Counted from the first letter of the stretch, positions 39,994-49,706 are shown. The stretch: DNA of 64,000 nt from Acinetobacter venetianus RAG-1 = CIP 110063 (GCF_000368585.1 NZ_KB849558.1:298858-362857); one strand, 5' to 3'. The notes: generated by a model from the letters alone, not told the origin. Numbers and translations are program-made.

Positions 39994-40221
39994 TCACTTA
40001 TGATTGTCAGTGTAAGGAATCAAAGACAAATAGCGAGCTTGTTTAATTGCTAACGCTAATTGACGTTGATAACGAGCTTTAGTACCTGTAATACGGCTAG
40101 GAACAATCTTGCCATTTTCAGTGATGTACTGTTTCAAAGTGTCGATATCTTTGTAGTCGATGTACGCAACATTCTCAGCTGTAAAGCGGCAGAACTTGCG
40201 ACGACGGTAAAAACGTGCCAT
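39994..40221 (-). CDS. rpsR: 30S ribosomal protein S18
   Basis: 75 residues, [18 protein letters not shown], the family length and sequence, ending [13 protein letters not shown]. It binds S6 and 16S rRNA on the platform of the small subunit. Located 11 bases downstream of rpsF and 9 upstream of rplI, so cotranscribed and probably coupled. Confidence 0.98.
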
Positions 40222-40232
40222 TGATGTTCTCC

Positions 40233-40616
40233 TTATTCAGCTTCTTGAACTGCTTGTTGTGCTTCTTCACGTTGAGCTTTACGCGCACGTTTTTCTTCAG
40301 CACTCTTAGCAAGTAAAGATTCTTCAGTAATTGCGTTTTCACGACGGATGATGATGTTACGAATGATTGCGTCGTTATAACGGAATAATTCTTCTAATTC
40401 ATCAAGAGTCGTTTGACCACATTCAACATTCATAAGAATGTAGTGTGCTTTGTGAATTTTGTTAATTGGGTAAGCCAATTGGCGACGGCCCCAATCTTCT
40501 AAACGGTGAATTTGACCTTCAGCTTCTTTGATCTGAGAGATATAGCGTTCAACCATACCTACAACTTGATCGCTTTGGTCTGGATGTACCAATAGTACGA
40601 TTTCGTAGTGACGCAT
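40233..40616 (-). CDS. rpsF: 30S ribosomal protein S6
   Basis: 127 residues from the ATG at 40614-40616 ([18 protein letters not shown]), directly behind the strong AAGGAGC site; the frame extends 17 residues upstream into the leader, which I do not accept. The S6 fold ends with a charged Glu/Ala tail ([19 protein letters not shown] onward) longer than minimal S6. First gene of rpsF–rpsR–rplI. Its ribosome binding site lies inside a hairpin with CCG in the loop, typical of S6:S18 autoregulation. Confidence 0.97.
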   Translation of the reverse strand: MRHYEIVLLVHPDQSDQVVGMVERYISQIKEAEGQIHRLEDWGRRQLAYPINKIHKAHYILMNVECGQTTLDELEELFRYNDAIIRNIIIRRENAITEESLLAKSAEEKRARKAQREEAQQAVQEAE

Positions 40617-40621
40617 TGTCA

Positions 40622-40642
40622 GCTCCTTACGGTTTAAGCAGC
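40622..40642 (-). promoter_or_regulatory. Candidate S6:S18 leader hairpin over the rpsF ribosome binding site
   Basis: The coding strand reads GCTGCTTAAACCGTAAGGAGC: GCT/AGC and CTTA/TAAG pair around an AACCG loop, with a G opposite G in the stem. The 3' arm holds the rpsF ribosome binding site (AAGGAG). Published S6:S18 leader RNAs have a conserved unpaired CCG that mimics the 16S rRNA site. I infer translational feedback by the S6:S18 complex. Confidence 0.6.
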
Positions 40643-40710
40643 CCCTAAATATAAAAATTAGAAGCAAGGAGTCATAACTAAAAAGTTATGTCGCAAATTG
40701 CGAAGCTGCG

Positions 40711-40739
40711 ATTTTAGACACCTTTCACTAAAATCGCAA
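40711..40739 (-). promoter_or_regulatory. Candidate promoter of rpsF–rpsR–rplI embedded in an inverted repeat
   Basis: On the minus strand TTGCGA, a 17-base spacer and TAAAAT, followed by the G/C-rich CGCAGC that would act as a discriminator. The promoter coincides with a perfect 10-bp inverted repeat GCGATTTTAG / CTAAAATCGC (40708-40717 and 40728-40737). Two more small palindromes, TCGCAA-A-TTGCGA and CATAACT-TTTT-AGTTATG, follow in the leader. Confidence 0.55.
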
Positions 40740-40745
40740 GTTAAT

Positions 40746-41483
40746 TCATGTTTTTGATCGAAGCAAAAAGATCACATAGCCTTTAAAATTGGGATCGTTG
40801 GTGTATTTCACATCTTTTTGATAGCGACCACCTTGTACAAAACCAATTTTATAGGGCAGCTTTAAGCTCGAAATTCGCTTTAAGTATTGTGAATAATTCG
40901 GAATCGTGGTTGTACCTTGATAGGTTTGAATAATTAACTCATTAATATTTTGTCTAAAAATAGCTAAGGTCGTTTGATCTTTAAAATTAGTCCAATCAAG
41001 CAAGCCAGTAATACTCAATTGATAGTTTTGAGGAAGTTTATGTCTTAGTTTTTGTAGGAATAAGGCGTAATCTCTAAGATTCTTGGTTTTGCTATCAAAA
41101 TCAATTTGAATACCAATGACATTGTTTCCTTGATTTTTCCACTGAGCGAGACGATTAAAAATATTTTGGTAGTCCTGTTCAGTCCAATTTAAATGATGAG
41201 TCCTAAACACTAACCAGATTTTTTGATGGGGGAGTTTTAAAACAGAAATACCTTGTGGAATAAGGATAGAACTTTGCTTTTGTTTAACGTAGCGAATCTC
41301 ACCTTGTAAGATATAAAGCTCTTTTGCATTGATTAGATAAGAGGCGGTTTTAATGTCACCCCAAATCCAGAAACTGTCAAAATTATTTGCATCAATTGTT
41401 GAAGTCGCTGACTGTGTGGGTTGGCATGCATTTATGCTAAACATGAGAAAGAAGCACGCAACAAGCTTTATTAACTTCAACAT
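40746..41483 (-). CDS. DUF3142 lipoprotein
   Basis: 245 residues with a lipoprotein signal (MLKLIKLVACFFLMFSINAC, lipid on Cys20). The domain resembles DUF3142: FWIWGDIKTA near residue 37, VIGIQIDFDSKTKNLRDYALF near 120, YQLSITGLLDW near 152 and KIGFVQGG near 217. The QIDFD stretch on a beta strand and the repeating strand-helix pattern recall TIM-barrel glycoside hydrolases, but no catalytic assignment is possible. It starts 6 bases after the stop of the large exported-protein gene, so the two are coupled and probably work together. Confidence 0.78.
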   Translation of the reverse strand: MLKLIKLVACFFLMFSINACQPTQSATSTIDANNFDSFWIWGDIKTASYLINAKELYILQGEIRYVKQKQSSILIPQGISVLKLPHQKIWLVFRTHHLNWTEQDYQNIFNRLAQWKNQGNNVIGIQIDFDSKTKNLRDYALFLQKLRHKLPQNYQLSITGLLDWTNFKDQTTLAIFRQNINELIIQTYQGTTTIPNYSQYLKRISSLKLPYKIGFVQGGRYQKDVKYTNDPNFKGYVIFLLRSKT

Positions 41484-41489
41484 ATTGAT

Positions 41490-43601
41490 TTACCAATAAT
41501 ACTTCAGTGATTTTGCCCACGACGTATTTGGATACTCTTTTTTAATCCGATCAAACCAATTTTTTCGTGTTATTGAACTCACTTCAGCATCATTGCAATC
41601 ATTTATTCCGCTTGGTGCATAACACTGTACAGCACGATAAAGAGCATAAGCTTGCAAGTCACCTTTTGATGAAGACTTGATAATGTCTTTATACACTTGC
41701 CCACGAGAAAAAATCTGTCCAGAAAAACTTGAATGTTGCTTTTCGGCGTAAGTAAGTTGCTGTAATGAATATCCTTGTTCACTCCGAATATATTCACCTA
41801 AACATACATTTAATAATGGATCTTTGGGTGAGGAAATGAGTTGTGTAATTAGCGTTTCAAGACGATTACATTTGAGTTGAGGCGTAATTGTTGTTCCATT
41901 CCATATAAATTCTGCAAATTCAGGCTTGCTTTTTAATTGTTCGTTTGGGCTGTTATAACCTTGGTATTGATCTGCATTTTTTGGCATGTAAGCATAAGTT
42001 TGTTTGAATAATGCATAGTCTTGGTGGATTAAACTTTTACTTAATAGGGTAAAAGTTGCTGCTTGTTTTTGATCAATCGTACTTTTATCTGACTGGATAA
42101 TCGCTTGTAAGCTTTTTGCGTCAGCAACTAGAGTAATAAAGTTTCTTTGAAGATTTGCTTGGCTAATTTTTGCAGTTTTACCAATAAATGCAGAATAGTC
42201 TTGTTTTGCATTTAGGTGATTTGAGAGAGCGGTTTCAAACAGCGATTTTTGATAGTTATCTTTTGCATGTGCAAGTAATTGTCCCCAGTACGCCTCAGCA
42301 GTATTCTTTTGCCCAGTTTTTTCTAAAATTTGACCTCTCAAAAAAATCTGACTGAGTTGCAAATAGTTTTTAGCGGTATAACTTTCTTGTGGAAGATAAC
42401 TAAGCGCTTCTTTGGCTTTATTTTGAATAAAGAATAGATGCGTCGCCTGTAAATATTGAAACAATTCCTGCTGATCTTTGAAGTAAGGCTTTTGAGCATT
42501 CAATTGTGTCCATGAAATTGGACGATATTGATCAGAGGATGATTTCCTCATATACATGAGATCATAGGTTGCCAAAAAGAATGGATCTTTGAGCTGTTTG
42601 GGATCGAAATTCCGGCTTTCAAAAATACGGCGGTTAACTTCAGCAGGGAGTTGATTGACCGTCAGATTGTAAAACTTTGATTTTGGATTTTGGATTTGCC
42701 ATACAATTTCATTAATCAGTAAATCTTGTCGTCCAGCAAGCCAAAAACCACGACGCATAAAACCACGAGCACTCGCGACATATTGCCCATTTGGATAGGT
42801 CTTTAAATAGGTGCTAATGTGATCTAAAAAGGCTTTTATGAGAGGGGCGTTAATTTTGTCTAAATTTACGTCGCCGTATTGATTCATGCCAGTTGCATAA
42901 GCGGCATTAAGCGATGTACGAATGAGCATATATTGCGAAGTTTCTTTTAACCAAGTATCTTCAACGGTCGCGAGAACGGTATATATTTTAGTAGCTGCTA
43001 CATAATTTGCTTTATAAAATAAAATGCTGGCATTGAGATAGGATGCATATTGCCTAGTGGTTACAGACCAATTTGGGTCTACCGCAATTAGCTCAATTTT
43101 GTCACCACATTGATCTACTTTTTCTCTCGCTTGAATCAGAATTTGTTTTTCATTTTCAGGAATTAATTTTTGTTTTTTTACTTGGGAATTAAAAACTTGT
43201 TTACCTGAACTCAATGTTGCACAGCGTTCATCAAAAAACGTATCGTCACTATCAAGTTGTTTTCTTTGATTTGGAATTTTATTACTGACAACATAAGGGA
43301 AAGAAGAGGCTTCAAATGGAACTGAGCCATAAAAAGCATCCCATAAATTTGGATCAGCGGATAATGGTGCAATCGTTGCTAAGCCTGAATCGCTGAGCAA
43401 TAACAACATATTAGTTTGATTATCATTGGCTGGGTAGAGAATGGGTAAATTGCTGCAAGATTGATATTCATTGCTATTCATAGCGAAATCAGGTTCACAA
43501 GTGATATCCGCACCTGCATATGCAATATGGCTATGATAAGCAATGAATGAAAAGCACGAATAAATGATAACTTTTGAGATTAGATTTTTATGTAGATTCA
43601 T
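41490..43601 (-). CDS. Large exported protein, partner of the DUF3142 lipoprotein, unknown function
   Basis: 703 residues with a Sec signal peptide (likely cut after HIAYA). The mature part begins with a cysteine-containing region (TCEPDFAMNSNEYQSC) and continues as a long, mainly helical protein with TPR-like stretches (ASILFYKANYVAATKIYTVL, and LQLSQIFLRGQILEKTGQKN). Eight or so cysteines are scattered and may form disulphides in the periplasm. It is followed after 6 bases by the DUF3142 lipoprotein. I recognise no named family. A periplasmic or outer-membrane two-protein module is a reasonable guess only. Confidence 0.75.
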   Translation of the reverse strand: MNLHKNLISKVIIYSCFSFIAYHSHIAYAGADITCEPDFAMNSNEYQSCSNLPILYPANDNQTNMLLLLSDSGLATIAPLSADPNLWDAFYGSVPFEASSFPYVVSNKIPNQRKQLDSDDTFFDERCATLSSGKQVFNSQVKKQKLIPENEKQILIQAREKVDQCGDKIELIAVDPNWSVTTRQYASYLNASILFYKANYVAATKIYTVLATVEDTWLKETSQYMLIRTSLNAAYATGMNQYGDVNLDKINAPLIKAFLDHISTYLKTYPNGQYVASARGFMRRGFWLAGRQDLLINEIVWQIQNPKSKFYNLTVNQLPAEVNRRIFESRNFDPKQLKDPFFLATYDLMYMRKSSSDQYRPISWTQLNAQKPYFKDQQELFQYLQATHLFFIQNKAKEALSYLPQESYTAKNYLQLSQIFLRGQILEKTGQKNTAEAYWGQLLAHAKDNYQKSLFETALSNHLNAKQDYSAFIGKTAKISQANLQRNFITLVADAKSLQAIIQSDKSTIDQKQAATFTLLSKSLIHQDYALFKQTYAYMPKNADQYQGYNSPNEQLKSKPEFAEFIWNGTTITPQLKCNRLETLITQLISSPKDPLLNVCLGEYIRSEQGYSLQQLTYAEKQHSSFSGQIFSRGQVYKDIIKSSSKGDLQAYALYRAVQCYAPSGINDCNDAEVSSITRKNWFDRIKKEYPNTSWAKSLKYYW

Positions 43602-43657
43602 TATGGTGATAAATATTAATTAATTATTCAGCAAAATGATAACAATAGAAGCAGAGA

Positions 43658-43689
43658 ATAAAAAGATAGAGATATCCTCTATCTTTTTT
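43658..43689 (-). terminator. Terminator of the cyo operon
   Basis: AAAAAGATAGAG-ATATC-CTCTATCTTTTT, directly behind the cyoE stop; on the minus strand the 3' arm runs into further T residues. Confidence 0.82.
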
Positions 43690-44566
43690 AGAAAAGAGGG
43701 AACATAGGTGCAGGACTTTTGAAAGTAAAGCTAAAACTCAAACTGATCACAGTAATTAAAATTACTGAAAATAAGAAAAAGCGCTTTGCCCAAAGCTGAT
43801 CATTTTCAGCTTTAAATCCTAAAACACCAATATAGAACCAATATGCGCATAATAAGTTACAGATCACCAAGAAAATAATATTGGTATATCCATAAAAATA
43901 TAGTGCATTCATAGCAAGTGTAAATAAAACCACATAAATTAGTGATTCAATTTTTGTTCTAAGAATAGAACGTGCTACGGGTAAAATTGGTACACCTGCA
44001 TTTTTGTAGTCATCAAAACGATAAATCGCGATCGCCCAAGAATGTGGCATTTGCCATAAAGCATATGCAACAAAAATCAACAAGGCCGCCATATCGAACT
44101 GATGCGTTACAGCCGTATAACCAATAACAGGAGGACTCGCTCCAGAAATACTACCAATGACGGTTTGATGGATTGTAGTACGTTTTGTCCACAAACTATA
44201 AAAACCGACATAGACAACAAAACCAATCACAGCGAATAAAAAAGCATAAGCATTCACATAGAACCAAAGAATGCTAAATCCAATGACACCTAAGACCAAT
44301 GCATAAAACATCGCAACAGTAGGGGAAATCGTTTTTTTAACAAGTGCACGGTTCATGGTGCGTTGCATTTTTTGATCGATATCTTGATCAATTACATTAT
44401 TTACGACACAACCAGAGGCAACTACAAAAGTTGTTCCAATCAGTGTAAGTAATAATAAGAGGCAGTCTATAGAGCCTTGGGCGGCTAAGAAGAAGCCGCC
44501 CAAGGTGGTAATAAAATTACCGAAGAGAATTCCTGGTTTAGTCAGGAATAAATACTTTTTCCACAT
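43688..44566 (-). CDS. cyoE: Protohaem IX farnesyltransferase (haem O synthase)
   Basis: Adds a farnesyl group to haem b to make haem O for the bo3 oxidase. 292 residues, UbiA-type membrane prenyltransferase with about nine helices. The first Asp-rich motif is NNVIDQDIDQKMQRTMNRAL (about residues 56-75), the second YRFDDYKNAGVPILP (about 182-196). Last gene of cyoABCDE, 10 bases after cyoD. Confidence 0.97.
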   Translation of the reverse strand: MWKKYLFLTKPGILFGNFITTLGGFFLAAQGSIDCLLLLLTLIGTTFVVASGCVVNNVIDQDIDQKMQRTMNRALVKKTISPTVAMFYALVLGVIGFSILWFYVNAYAFLFAVIGFVVYVGFYSLWTKRTTIHQTVIGSISGASPPVIGYTAVTHQFDMAALLIFVAYALWQMPHSWAIAIYRFDDYKNAGVPILPVARSILRTKIESLIYVVLFTLAMNALYFYGYTNIIFLVICNLLCAYWFYIGVLGFKAENDQLWAKRFFLFSVILITVISLSFSFTFKSPAPMFPLF

Positions 44567-44576
44567 GACAATCAGT

Positions 44577-44906
44577 TTAGATCATCATGTTGTAGTGTAA
44601 GTAATTCATAATCCACACAGAGCCGACTAAGAGTACAGCGATACATAAGATTGTGTAGATAAATGCAATAAGATTCCAACGTTGTTCAGACGATGTATTC
44701 ATGTGTAAGAAGTACACAAGTTGTACAAGAACCTGAGCAACAGCAGTGATTGCAATTACTGTAACTAAAATGCCACGACTGAAACCGCCAGCCATCACCA
44801 TCCCGAAAGGGATGATGGTGAGGATAACAGATAGGATAAATCCAACAGTGTATTGCTTGAAGTTACCGTGTGATGCACCTGCAGCATTATGGTCATGACT
44901 ACTCAT
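44577..44906 (-). CDS. cyoD: Cytochrome bo3 ubiquinol oxidase subunit IV
   Basis: 109 residues from the ATG at 44904-44906 ([19 protein letters not shown]). Three membrane helices (about 20-40, 45-65 and 80-103) as in CyoD. The start overlaps the cyoC stop by one base (TAATG), a coupling arrangement, which is why I prefer it to a start 15 codons upstream. The protein assists assembly of the oxidase. Confidence 0.95.
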   Translation of the reverse strand: MSSHDHNAAGASHGNFKQYTVGFILSVILTIIPFGMVMAGGFSRGILVTVIAITAVAQVLVQLVYFLHMNTSSEQRWNLIAFIYTILCIAVLLVGSVWIMNYLHYNMMI

Positions 44907-45526
44907 TAGACAACTCCCAGTAAGTAAACGACGCTGAATACACAGATCCAAACGATGTCAAGGAAGTGCCAGAACAAGCTTAAGCAAGCAAGACGACGTG
45001 TATTCGGTAATGTCAAACCATTCTTTTTGATTTGATACATCAATACCAACATCCACACTAAACCAGAAGTTACGTGGATACCGTGTGTACCAACCAAAGT
45101 AAAGAACGATGATAAGAATGCACTGTGAGTTGGACCATGACCTGCGTGTACAAGGTGATGGAACTCATAGACTTCCATACCAATGAACGATGCACCGAAA
45201 AGGAATGTAATGAATAACCAAGTGATTACTTGATTTACATTCTTTTTATAAGATGCAAGTACAGCAAAACCAAAAGTAACCGAAGAAATCAATAAGGCAA
45301 AAGTTTCAGTAAGTACAAAACCTAATGACTCGCCAAATAATTCTTTTGGACTTGGTGTGCCCGGTGGAATATGACTGCTTAATACAGCAAATGCGATGAA
45401 GAGTGATCCGAAAAGAATCAAGTCACTCATCAAGTATGTCCAGAAACCAAAGACCGTTAAGTCAGTATCATCATGTTCATGATGACCATCATGGCCGTGG
45501 TTGTCGTGATGAAGTACTTCAGCCAT
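44906..45526 (-). CDS. cyoC: Cytochrome bo3 ubiquinol oxidase subunit III
   Basis: 206 residues with a His/Asp-rich N-terminus ([15 protein letters not shown]) that could bind metal, then five membrane helices. [20 protein letters not shown] and [14 protein letters not shown] are typical of COX3-type subunits. Four bases separate it from cyoB. Confidence 0.97.
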   Translation of the reverse strand: MAEVLHHDNHGHDGHHEHDDTDLTVFGFWTYLMSDLILFGSLFIAFAVLSSHIPPGTPSPKELFGESLGFVLTETFALLISSVTFGFAVLASYKKNVNQVITWLFITFLFGASFIGMEVYEFHHLVHAGHGPTHSAFLSSFFTLVGTHGIHVTSGLVWMLVLMYQIKKNGLTLPNTRRLACLSLFWHFLDIVWICVFSVVYLLGVV

Positions 45527-45530
45527 TTCC

Positions 45531-47522
45531 TTAGTCCTTCTTCAAGTGTTTTTCAAGTAACGCGTAGCGTTCATTCTCAATGCGCTCAACTTCAGCAGCA
45601 GGAACGTAGTAATCAACATTCTTAGTGAATGAGCTTACGATCAAGCTAACTACAGCAGCAACGAATGAAACAACGACAAGCCACCAAATATGCCAAATTA
45701 ATGCAAAACCAAGAACAGTAATGAACATTGCAATGACGAAGCCCGCAGCACGATCAGTCGGCATGTGGATATCTTCATATTTAGTGTTACGCGCGTATGC
45801 TACACCATTTTCTTTGTCAGTCCAGAAACGGTCAACACCGCTAGCATCTGGTACATGCGCAAAGTTATAGAATGGAGCAGGAGACGAAGTCGCCCATTCA
45901 AGGGTACGGCTATCCCATGGATCGCCAGTATGGTCCATGTTGTCCTTACGTTGTAAGAAACCAACGATGATTTGCATTAAGAAACATGCAATACCAATAG
46001 CGATAAGAACAGCACCAAACAACGCAATTGCTAAGTATGGGTCCCACTCAGGGTTGTCATATGTATTCAAACGACGAGTCATACCCATGAAACCAAGGAT
46101 ATAAAGTGGCATGAATGCAAAATAGAAACCGATGAACCAGAACCAGAATGCAGCTTTACCCCATGCTTCGTTGAGCTTCCAACCAAACATTTTCGGCCAG
46201 TAGAAGATGATGCCGGCAAACATACCGAACACCACACCACCGATAATTACGTTATGGAAGTGAGCGATCAAGAATAATGAGTTGTGTACAAGGAAGTCCG
46301 CAGGTGGAACAGCCATAAGTACACCAGTTAAACCACCGATACCAAAAGTCACAAGGAAGCCAAGTGTCCAAAGCATAGGTGTTGTATACGTGATACGACC
46401 CTTATACATAGTGAATAACCAAGAGAAGATTTTCACACCTGTAGGAATCGCAATAACCATGGTCATGATACCGAAGAACGCGTTCACGTTCGCACCAGCA
46501 CCCATAGTAAAGAAGTGGTGAAGCCATACAACGAACGCAAGTACAGTAATCGCGATAGTTGCATACACCATAGACTTATAACCGAACAACGCTTTACGAG
46601 AGAAGGTTGCAACGATTTCTGAGTAAAGACCAAATGCTGGTAATACTAAGATATATACTTCTGGGTGACCCCATGTCCAGATCAAGTTCACGTAAAGCAT
46701 TGGGCTACCGCCAAGCTCATTTGTGAAGAAATGGAAGCCGAAGTAACGGTCTAAAGTAAGCATTGCAAGTGTACCTGTTAATACAGGGAATGATGCAATG
46801 ATTAATACAGCCGTACAAAGTGAAGTCCACGTGAAAATAGGCATATCCATCAATTTCATGCCAGGTGCACGCATTTTGATGATGGTAACAAAGAAGTTAA
46901 CACCAGATAAAAGCGTACCTAGACCAGAAACCTGTAGTGCCCAGATATAGTAGTCAACACCAACACCAGGAGAATACTGAATACCAGAAAGAGGAGGGTA
47001 AGCCATCCAACCTGTTGCAGCGAATTCACCTAATACAAGTGAAACCATCATTAAGCCAGCAGCACCTGCGAATAACCAGAAGCTTAAAGAGTTTAATAAT
47101 GGGAATGCTACGTCACGAGCACCGATCTGTAATGGAACAGAAATGTTCATCATACCTACAACGAGACCCATAGCCACGAAGAAGATCATGATGACACCGT
47201 GCGCGGTGAAGATCTGGTCGTAGTGGTCAGGATGTAGATAACCTTCGCCGCCGCCTTTCGCGAGGAAAAGTTGTAGACGCATCATGATCGCATCTGCGAA
47301 ACCACGCAAAAGCATGACAACAGAAACGATGATATACATGATACCGATCTTTTTATGGTCTACAGATGTAAACCACTCATTCCACAAATATCCCCATTTT
47401 TTAAAATAGGTGATACCGCCTAGCACTGCAATTCCACCAAGAGCCATCATGACCATGGTAACGAGTACAATCGGCTCTGTTGGGATAGAGTCCCAACCTA
47501 GTTTGCCAAAAATCATATCCAT
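45531..47522 (-). CDS. cyoB: Cytochrome bo3 ubiquinol oxidase subunit I
   Basis: 663 residues, the same as E. coli CyoB. The catalytic subunit reduces O2 and pumps protons with haem b, haem o3 and CuB. Landmarks: [11 protein letters not shown] with the low-spin haem His, [21 protein letters not shown] (CuB His with cross-linked Tyr), WLHHFFTMG (CuB His pair) and [16 protein letters not shown] (haem o3 and haem b His). Second gene of the operon, 3 bases after cyoA. Confidence 0.98.
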   Translation of the reverse strand: MDMIFGKLGWDSIPTEPIVLVTMVMMALGGIAVLGGITYFKKWGYLWNEWFTSVDHKKIGIMYIIVSVVMLLRGFADAIMMRLQLFLAKGGGEGYLHPDHYDQIFTAHGVIMIFFVAMGLVVGMMNISVPLQIGARDVAFPLLNSLSFWLFAGAAGLMMVSLVLGEFAATGWMAYPPLSGIQYSPGVGVDYYIWALQVSGLGTLLSGVNFFVTIIKMRAPGMKLMDMPIFTWTSLCTAVLIIASFPVLTGTLAMLTLDRYFGFHFFTNELGGSPMLYVNLIWTWGHPEVYILVLPAFGLYSEIVATFSRKALFGYKSMVYATIAITVLAFVVWLHHFFTMGAGANVNAFFGIMTMVIAIPTGVKIFSWLFTMYKGRITYTTPMLWTLGFLVTFGIGGLTGVLMAVPPADFLVHNSLFLIAHFHNVIIGGVVFGMFAGIIFYWPKMFGWKLNEAWGKAAFWFWFIGFYFAFMPLYILGFMGMTRRLNTYDNPEWDPYLAIALFGAVLIAIGIACFLMQIIVGFLQRKDNMDHTGDPWDSRTLEWATSSPAPFYNFAHVPDASGVDRFWTDKENGVAYARNTKYEDIHMPTDRAAGFVIAMFITVLGFALIWHIWWLVVVSFVAAVVSLIVSSFTKNVDYYVPAAEVERIENERYALLEKHLKKD

Positions 47523-47525
47523 GTC

Positions 47526-48578
47526 TTATTCCCCTTGAGCAGCATGTTCAGCTGCAGCATGAGTTTCTGCCATTGCATGGCCAGCAGAGTGATCAGCACC
47601 GTGATAGTTACTCATATAGTGGTTGATAATTGTTTCAAACAATTTTGGTTCAACTGAAGAGTAATAAGTCACTGGATGTGGCTTGTTCGGGAACGGTTTC
47701 ATAGCTTCGGCTTTAGCAAGAGCTTCTTCATCACCAGCAGCTTTAGCACGATTTACTAAAATCTCAATCTGGTGTTTAGAACGATCACCGTCTTTAAGTG
47801 TCGCTAATTCAGCTTGGTCAAGTGTTCCTTTCTGAATTGCTTCAGGATTGATACTTGTGCCATTACCAGCCTTAACTGCTTCAACCCATTGTGCAAATTC
47901 TGGTTCAGTCACACTATGAGCTTTAAAGCGCATTTGAGAGAAACCGTAACCTGAATAGTTTGCAGAGAAACCACGGAATACACCTGGTTCATCAGCTAAT
48001 AGGTGAAGGTGAGTTTGCATACCCGCCATTGCGTAGATCTGACCGCCTAACTGTGGAATGAAGAACGAGTTCATCGTAAAGTTAGAAGTGATCTTAAAGC
48101 TTACTGGTGTTTGTTCTGGGAAGCGTACTTCGTTTACCGTTGCAATATTTTGCTCAGGATAGATAAAAATCCACTTGAACTGTTCAGCGACAGCTTGAAT
48201 AGTCAATGGTGCTTTATCTGATTCTAACGGACGGTAAGGGTCGTACTTGTGGGAACCCCACCAAGTTAACCAAGCTAAAATACCAATAATAATGACAGGA
48301 ACACCCCAAACAACGATCTCAATTGTCGTAGAGTGTGCCCAAGTAGGTTTATAGTCTGCATCTTTATTCGATGCGCGATATTTCCAACCAAACCATAATG
48401 CCATTACGATTGATGGAATTACCACCAATAGCATTAAATAGATCGCAGTCATCATCAGGTTACTTTGACCTTGACCAACTGGACCTTTATTGTTTAGAAG
48501 TACCATATCACCGCCACACCCAGTCAAGAGTGCAGCCATCGTTGATAAAGACAATACAGCTAAAATCGTTTGTCTCAT
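47526..48578 (-). CDS. cyoA: Cytochrome bo3 ubiquinol oxidase subunit II
   Basis: 350 residues. A lipoprotein signal (lipobox LLTGC, Cys21), two membrane helices (about 40-62 and 85-107) and a periplasmic cupredoxin-like domain. NSFFIPQLGGQIYAMAGMQT and FRGFSANYSGYGFSQMRF match CyoA; the CuA ligands are absent as expected for a quinol oxidase. It is about 35 residues longer than E. coli CyoA and ends in a His/Ala-rich tail. First gene of cyoABCDE, with GAGG upstream and a structured leader. Confidence 0.96.
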   Translation of the reverse strand: MRQTILAVLSLSTMAALLTGCGGDMVLLNNKGPVGQGQSNLMMTAIYLMLLVVIPSIVMALWFGWKYRASNKDADYKPTWAHSTTIEIVVWGVPVIIIGILAWLTWWGSHKYDPYRPLESDKAPLTIQAVAEQFKWIFIYPEQNIATVNEVRFPEQTPVSFKITSNFTMNSFFIPQLGGQIYAMAGMQTHLHLLADEPGVFRGFSANYSGYGFSQMRFKAHSVTEPEFAQWVEAVKAGNGTSINPEAIQKGTLDQAELATLKDGDRSKHQIEILVNRAKAAGDEEALAKAEAMKPFPNKPHPVTYYSSVEPKLFETIINHYMSNYHGADHSAGHAMAETHAAAEHAAQGE

Positions 48579-48635
48579 TTTACAACCTCGGTGAAGAGTC
48601 CCATTCCCTAATTAAATTATGGGATAGCGATTAAA

Positions 48636-48689
48636 GTGTCGCATGATTGATAAGAATTTTTTGTGAAATGCTTAGCAATCATGCGACAC
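48636..48689 (-). repeat. Perfect 14-bp inverted repeat upstream of cyoA
   Basis: GTGTCGCATGATTG (48636-48649) and CAATCATGCGACAC (48676-48689) are exact reverse complements separated by 26 bases, about 60-110 bases before cyoA. A second pair TCCCAT (48599-48604) / ATGGGA (48619-48624) is closer to the gene. Either an operator for a dimeric regulator or a stable leader RNA hairpin. Confidence 0.75.
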
Positions 48690-48833
48690 CGCTACGTTGT
48701 TGGGCATTATGCCTCATATTGAAAAAGTAAGCTACTCATAAAGTACCTTGAAATACTTGTTTTAAAACCCGATTTATATTGTAGGGATTGTCATGTAACT
48801 CTTGTTTTTTTCTATAGATATCAATTTAATATA

Positions 48834-48863
48834 TAAAAAAAGAGGAATAAATCCTCTTTTTTT
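48834..48863 (-). terminator. Terminator of the RDD gene (bidirectional)
   Basis: AAAAAGAGGA-ATAAA-TCCTCTTTTT with A and T flanks, 12 bases after the stop at 48876. Confidence 0.88.
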
Positions 48864-48875
48864 ATGAATTTGTGA

Positions 48876-49640
48876 TTACTGCTTAATCACTTTGGTTTTT
48901 GCCAATTTATCGTGCAATGTTTGACGATTTTTACTAAAGCCCAATGCATAATCGATAATCGTGATAAAAGGCATAAACAACATATTTAAAATAATGAATA
49001 AAACGCTTCTCAGCCAGAAAGCACGAATCACAGAAACAGGAGTAGAAGTCTCAATATCAACAATCTTAATTTTTGCTAGTTTTTTGCCAATACTTTGACC
49101 TGATTTCGCAATAAAGAAAGCTTGAATCATAAGCATGATAATCAAATAAGCAAACATACTCATCCATGCTTCATTTGGAATCAAGTGTATGACTTGTTGC
49201 TGTAGTTCGACTGCTTTAGTTGATGCAACTTCAGTCGCTTGCAATTGTTTTTGAATGTCGAATAATTCTTTGTACTGGCTTTCATTGAAAAAGAAAGATG
49301 GAATTGCAAGCATAGGTAACCAAAGCATAAGATCTAAAACTTTAGCTAAAGCTCTAGATGCAAAAGAAGCTAACACAGGCACAGGTACTTTCTGCTCAAC
49401 TTTAATATTAAAAGCAGTATTCTCAGTTTCATTTTTTATTTGGGTACTGAAAGGTGAATAACCTACAGGTTCGTATACAAGTTTTCCTTGAGTTAATTCG
49501 CCAAGTGTTTTCCATTCAGTCATACCTTCATGCCAAACTAAGTCAGTGAGTAAGACTTGTTGGCTAGAAAGCATTTGGTTCACTTGTTCTAAACTATAAG
49601 GTCCAGCTTGTTGATTGTTACGAGCCAAGTAAATTTGCAT
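48876..49640 (-). CDS. RDD-family membrane protein with N-terminal GYF_2 domain
   Basis: 254 residues. The first 55 match the GYF_2 pattern (MQIYLARNNQQAGPYSLEQV, LVWHEGMTEWKTLGEL), a small domain thought to bind proteins. The rest is an RDD domain with helices at about 95-115, 155-178 and 205-230, and the motifs SFASRALAKVLDLMLWLP (with the Arg and Asp that name the family) and SIGKKLAKIKIVD. Function unknown; some RDD proteins act as Na+/H+ or osmolyte transporters. Monocistronic between terminators. Confidence 0.85.
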   Translation of the reverse strand: MQIYLARNNQQAGPYSLEQVNQMLSSQQVLLTDLVWHEGMTEWKTLGELTQGKLVYEPVGYSPFSTQIKNETENTAFNIKVEQKVPVPVLASFASRALAKVLDLMLWLPMLAIPSFFFNESQYKELFDIQKQLQATEVASTKAVELQQQVIHLIPNEAWMSMFAYLIIMLMIQAFFIAKSGQSIGKKLAKIKIVDIETSTPVSVIRAFWLRSVLFIILNMLFMPFITIIDYALGFSKNRQTLHDKLAKTKVIKQ

Positions 49641-49669
49641 AATTTAAAAATCTCAAAGACTAAAGATGA

Positions 49670-49699
49670 AAAAAGACCCCACGAAAGGGTCTTTTTTTA
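49670..49699 (-). terminator. Terminator of ppsA
   Basis: AAAAGACCC pairs with GGGTCTTTT around CACGAAA; the minus strand continues into T residues. Confidence 0.88.
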
Positions 49700-49706
49700 A
49701 AAAAGA

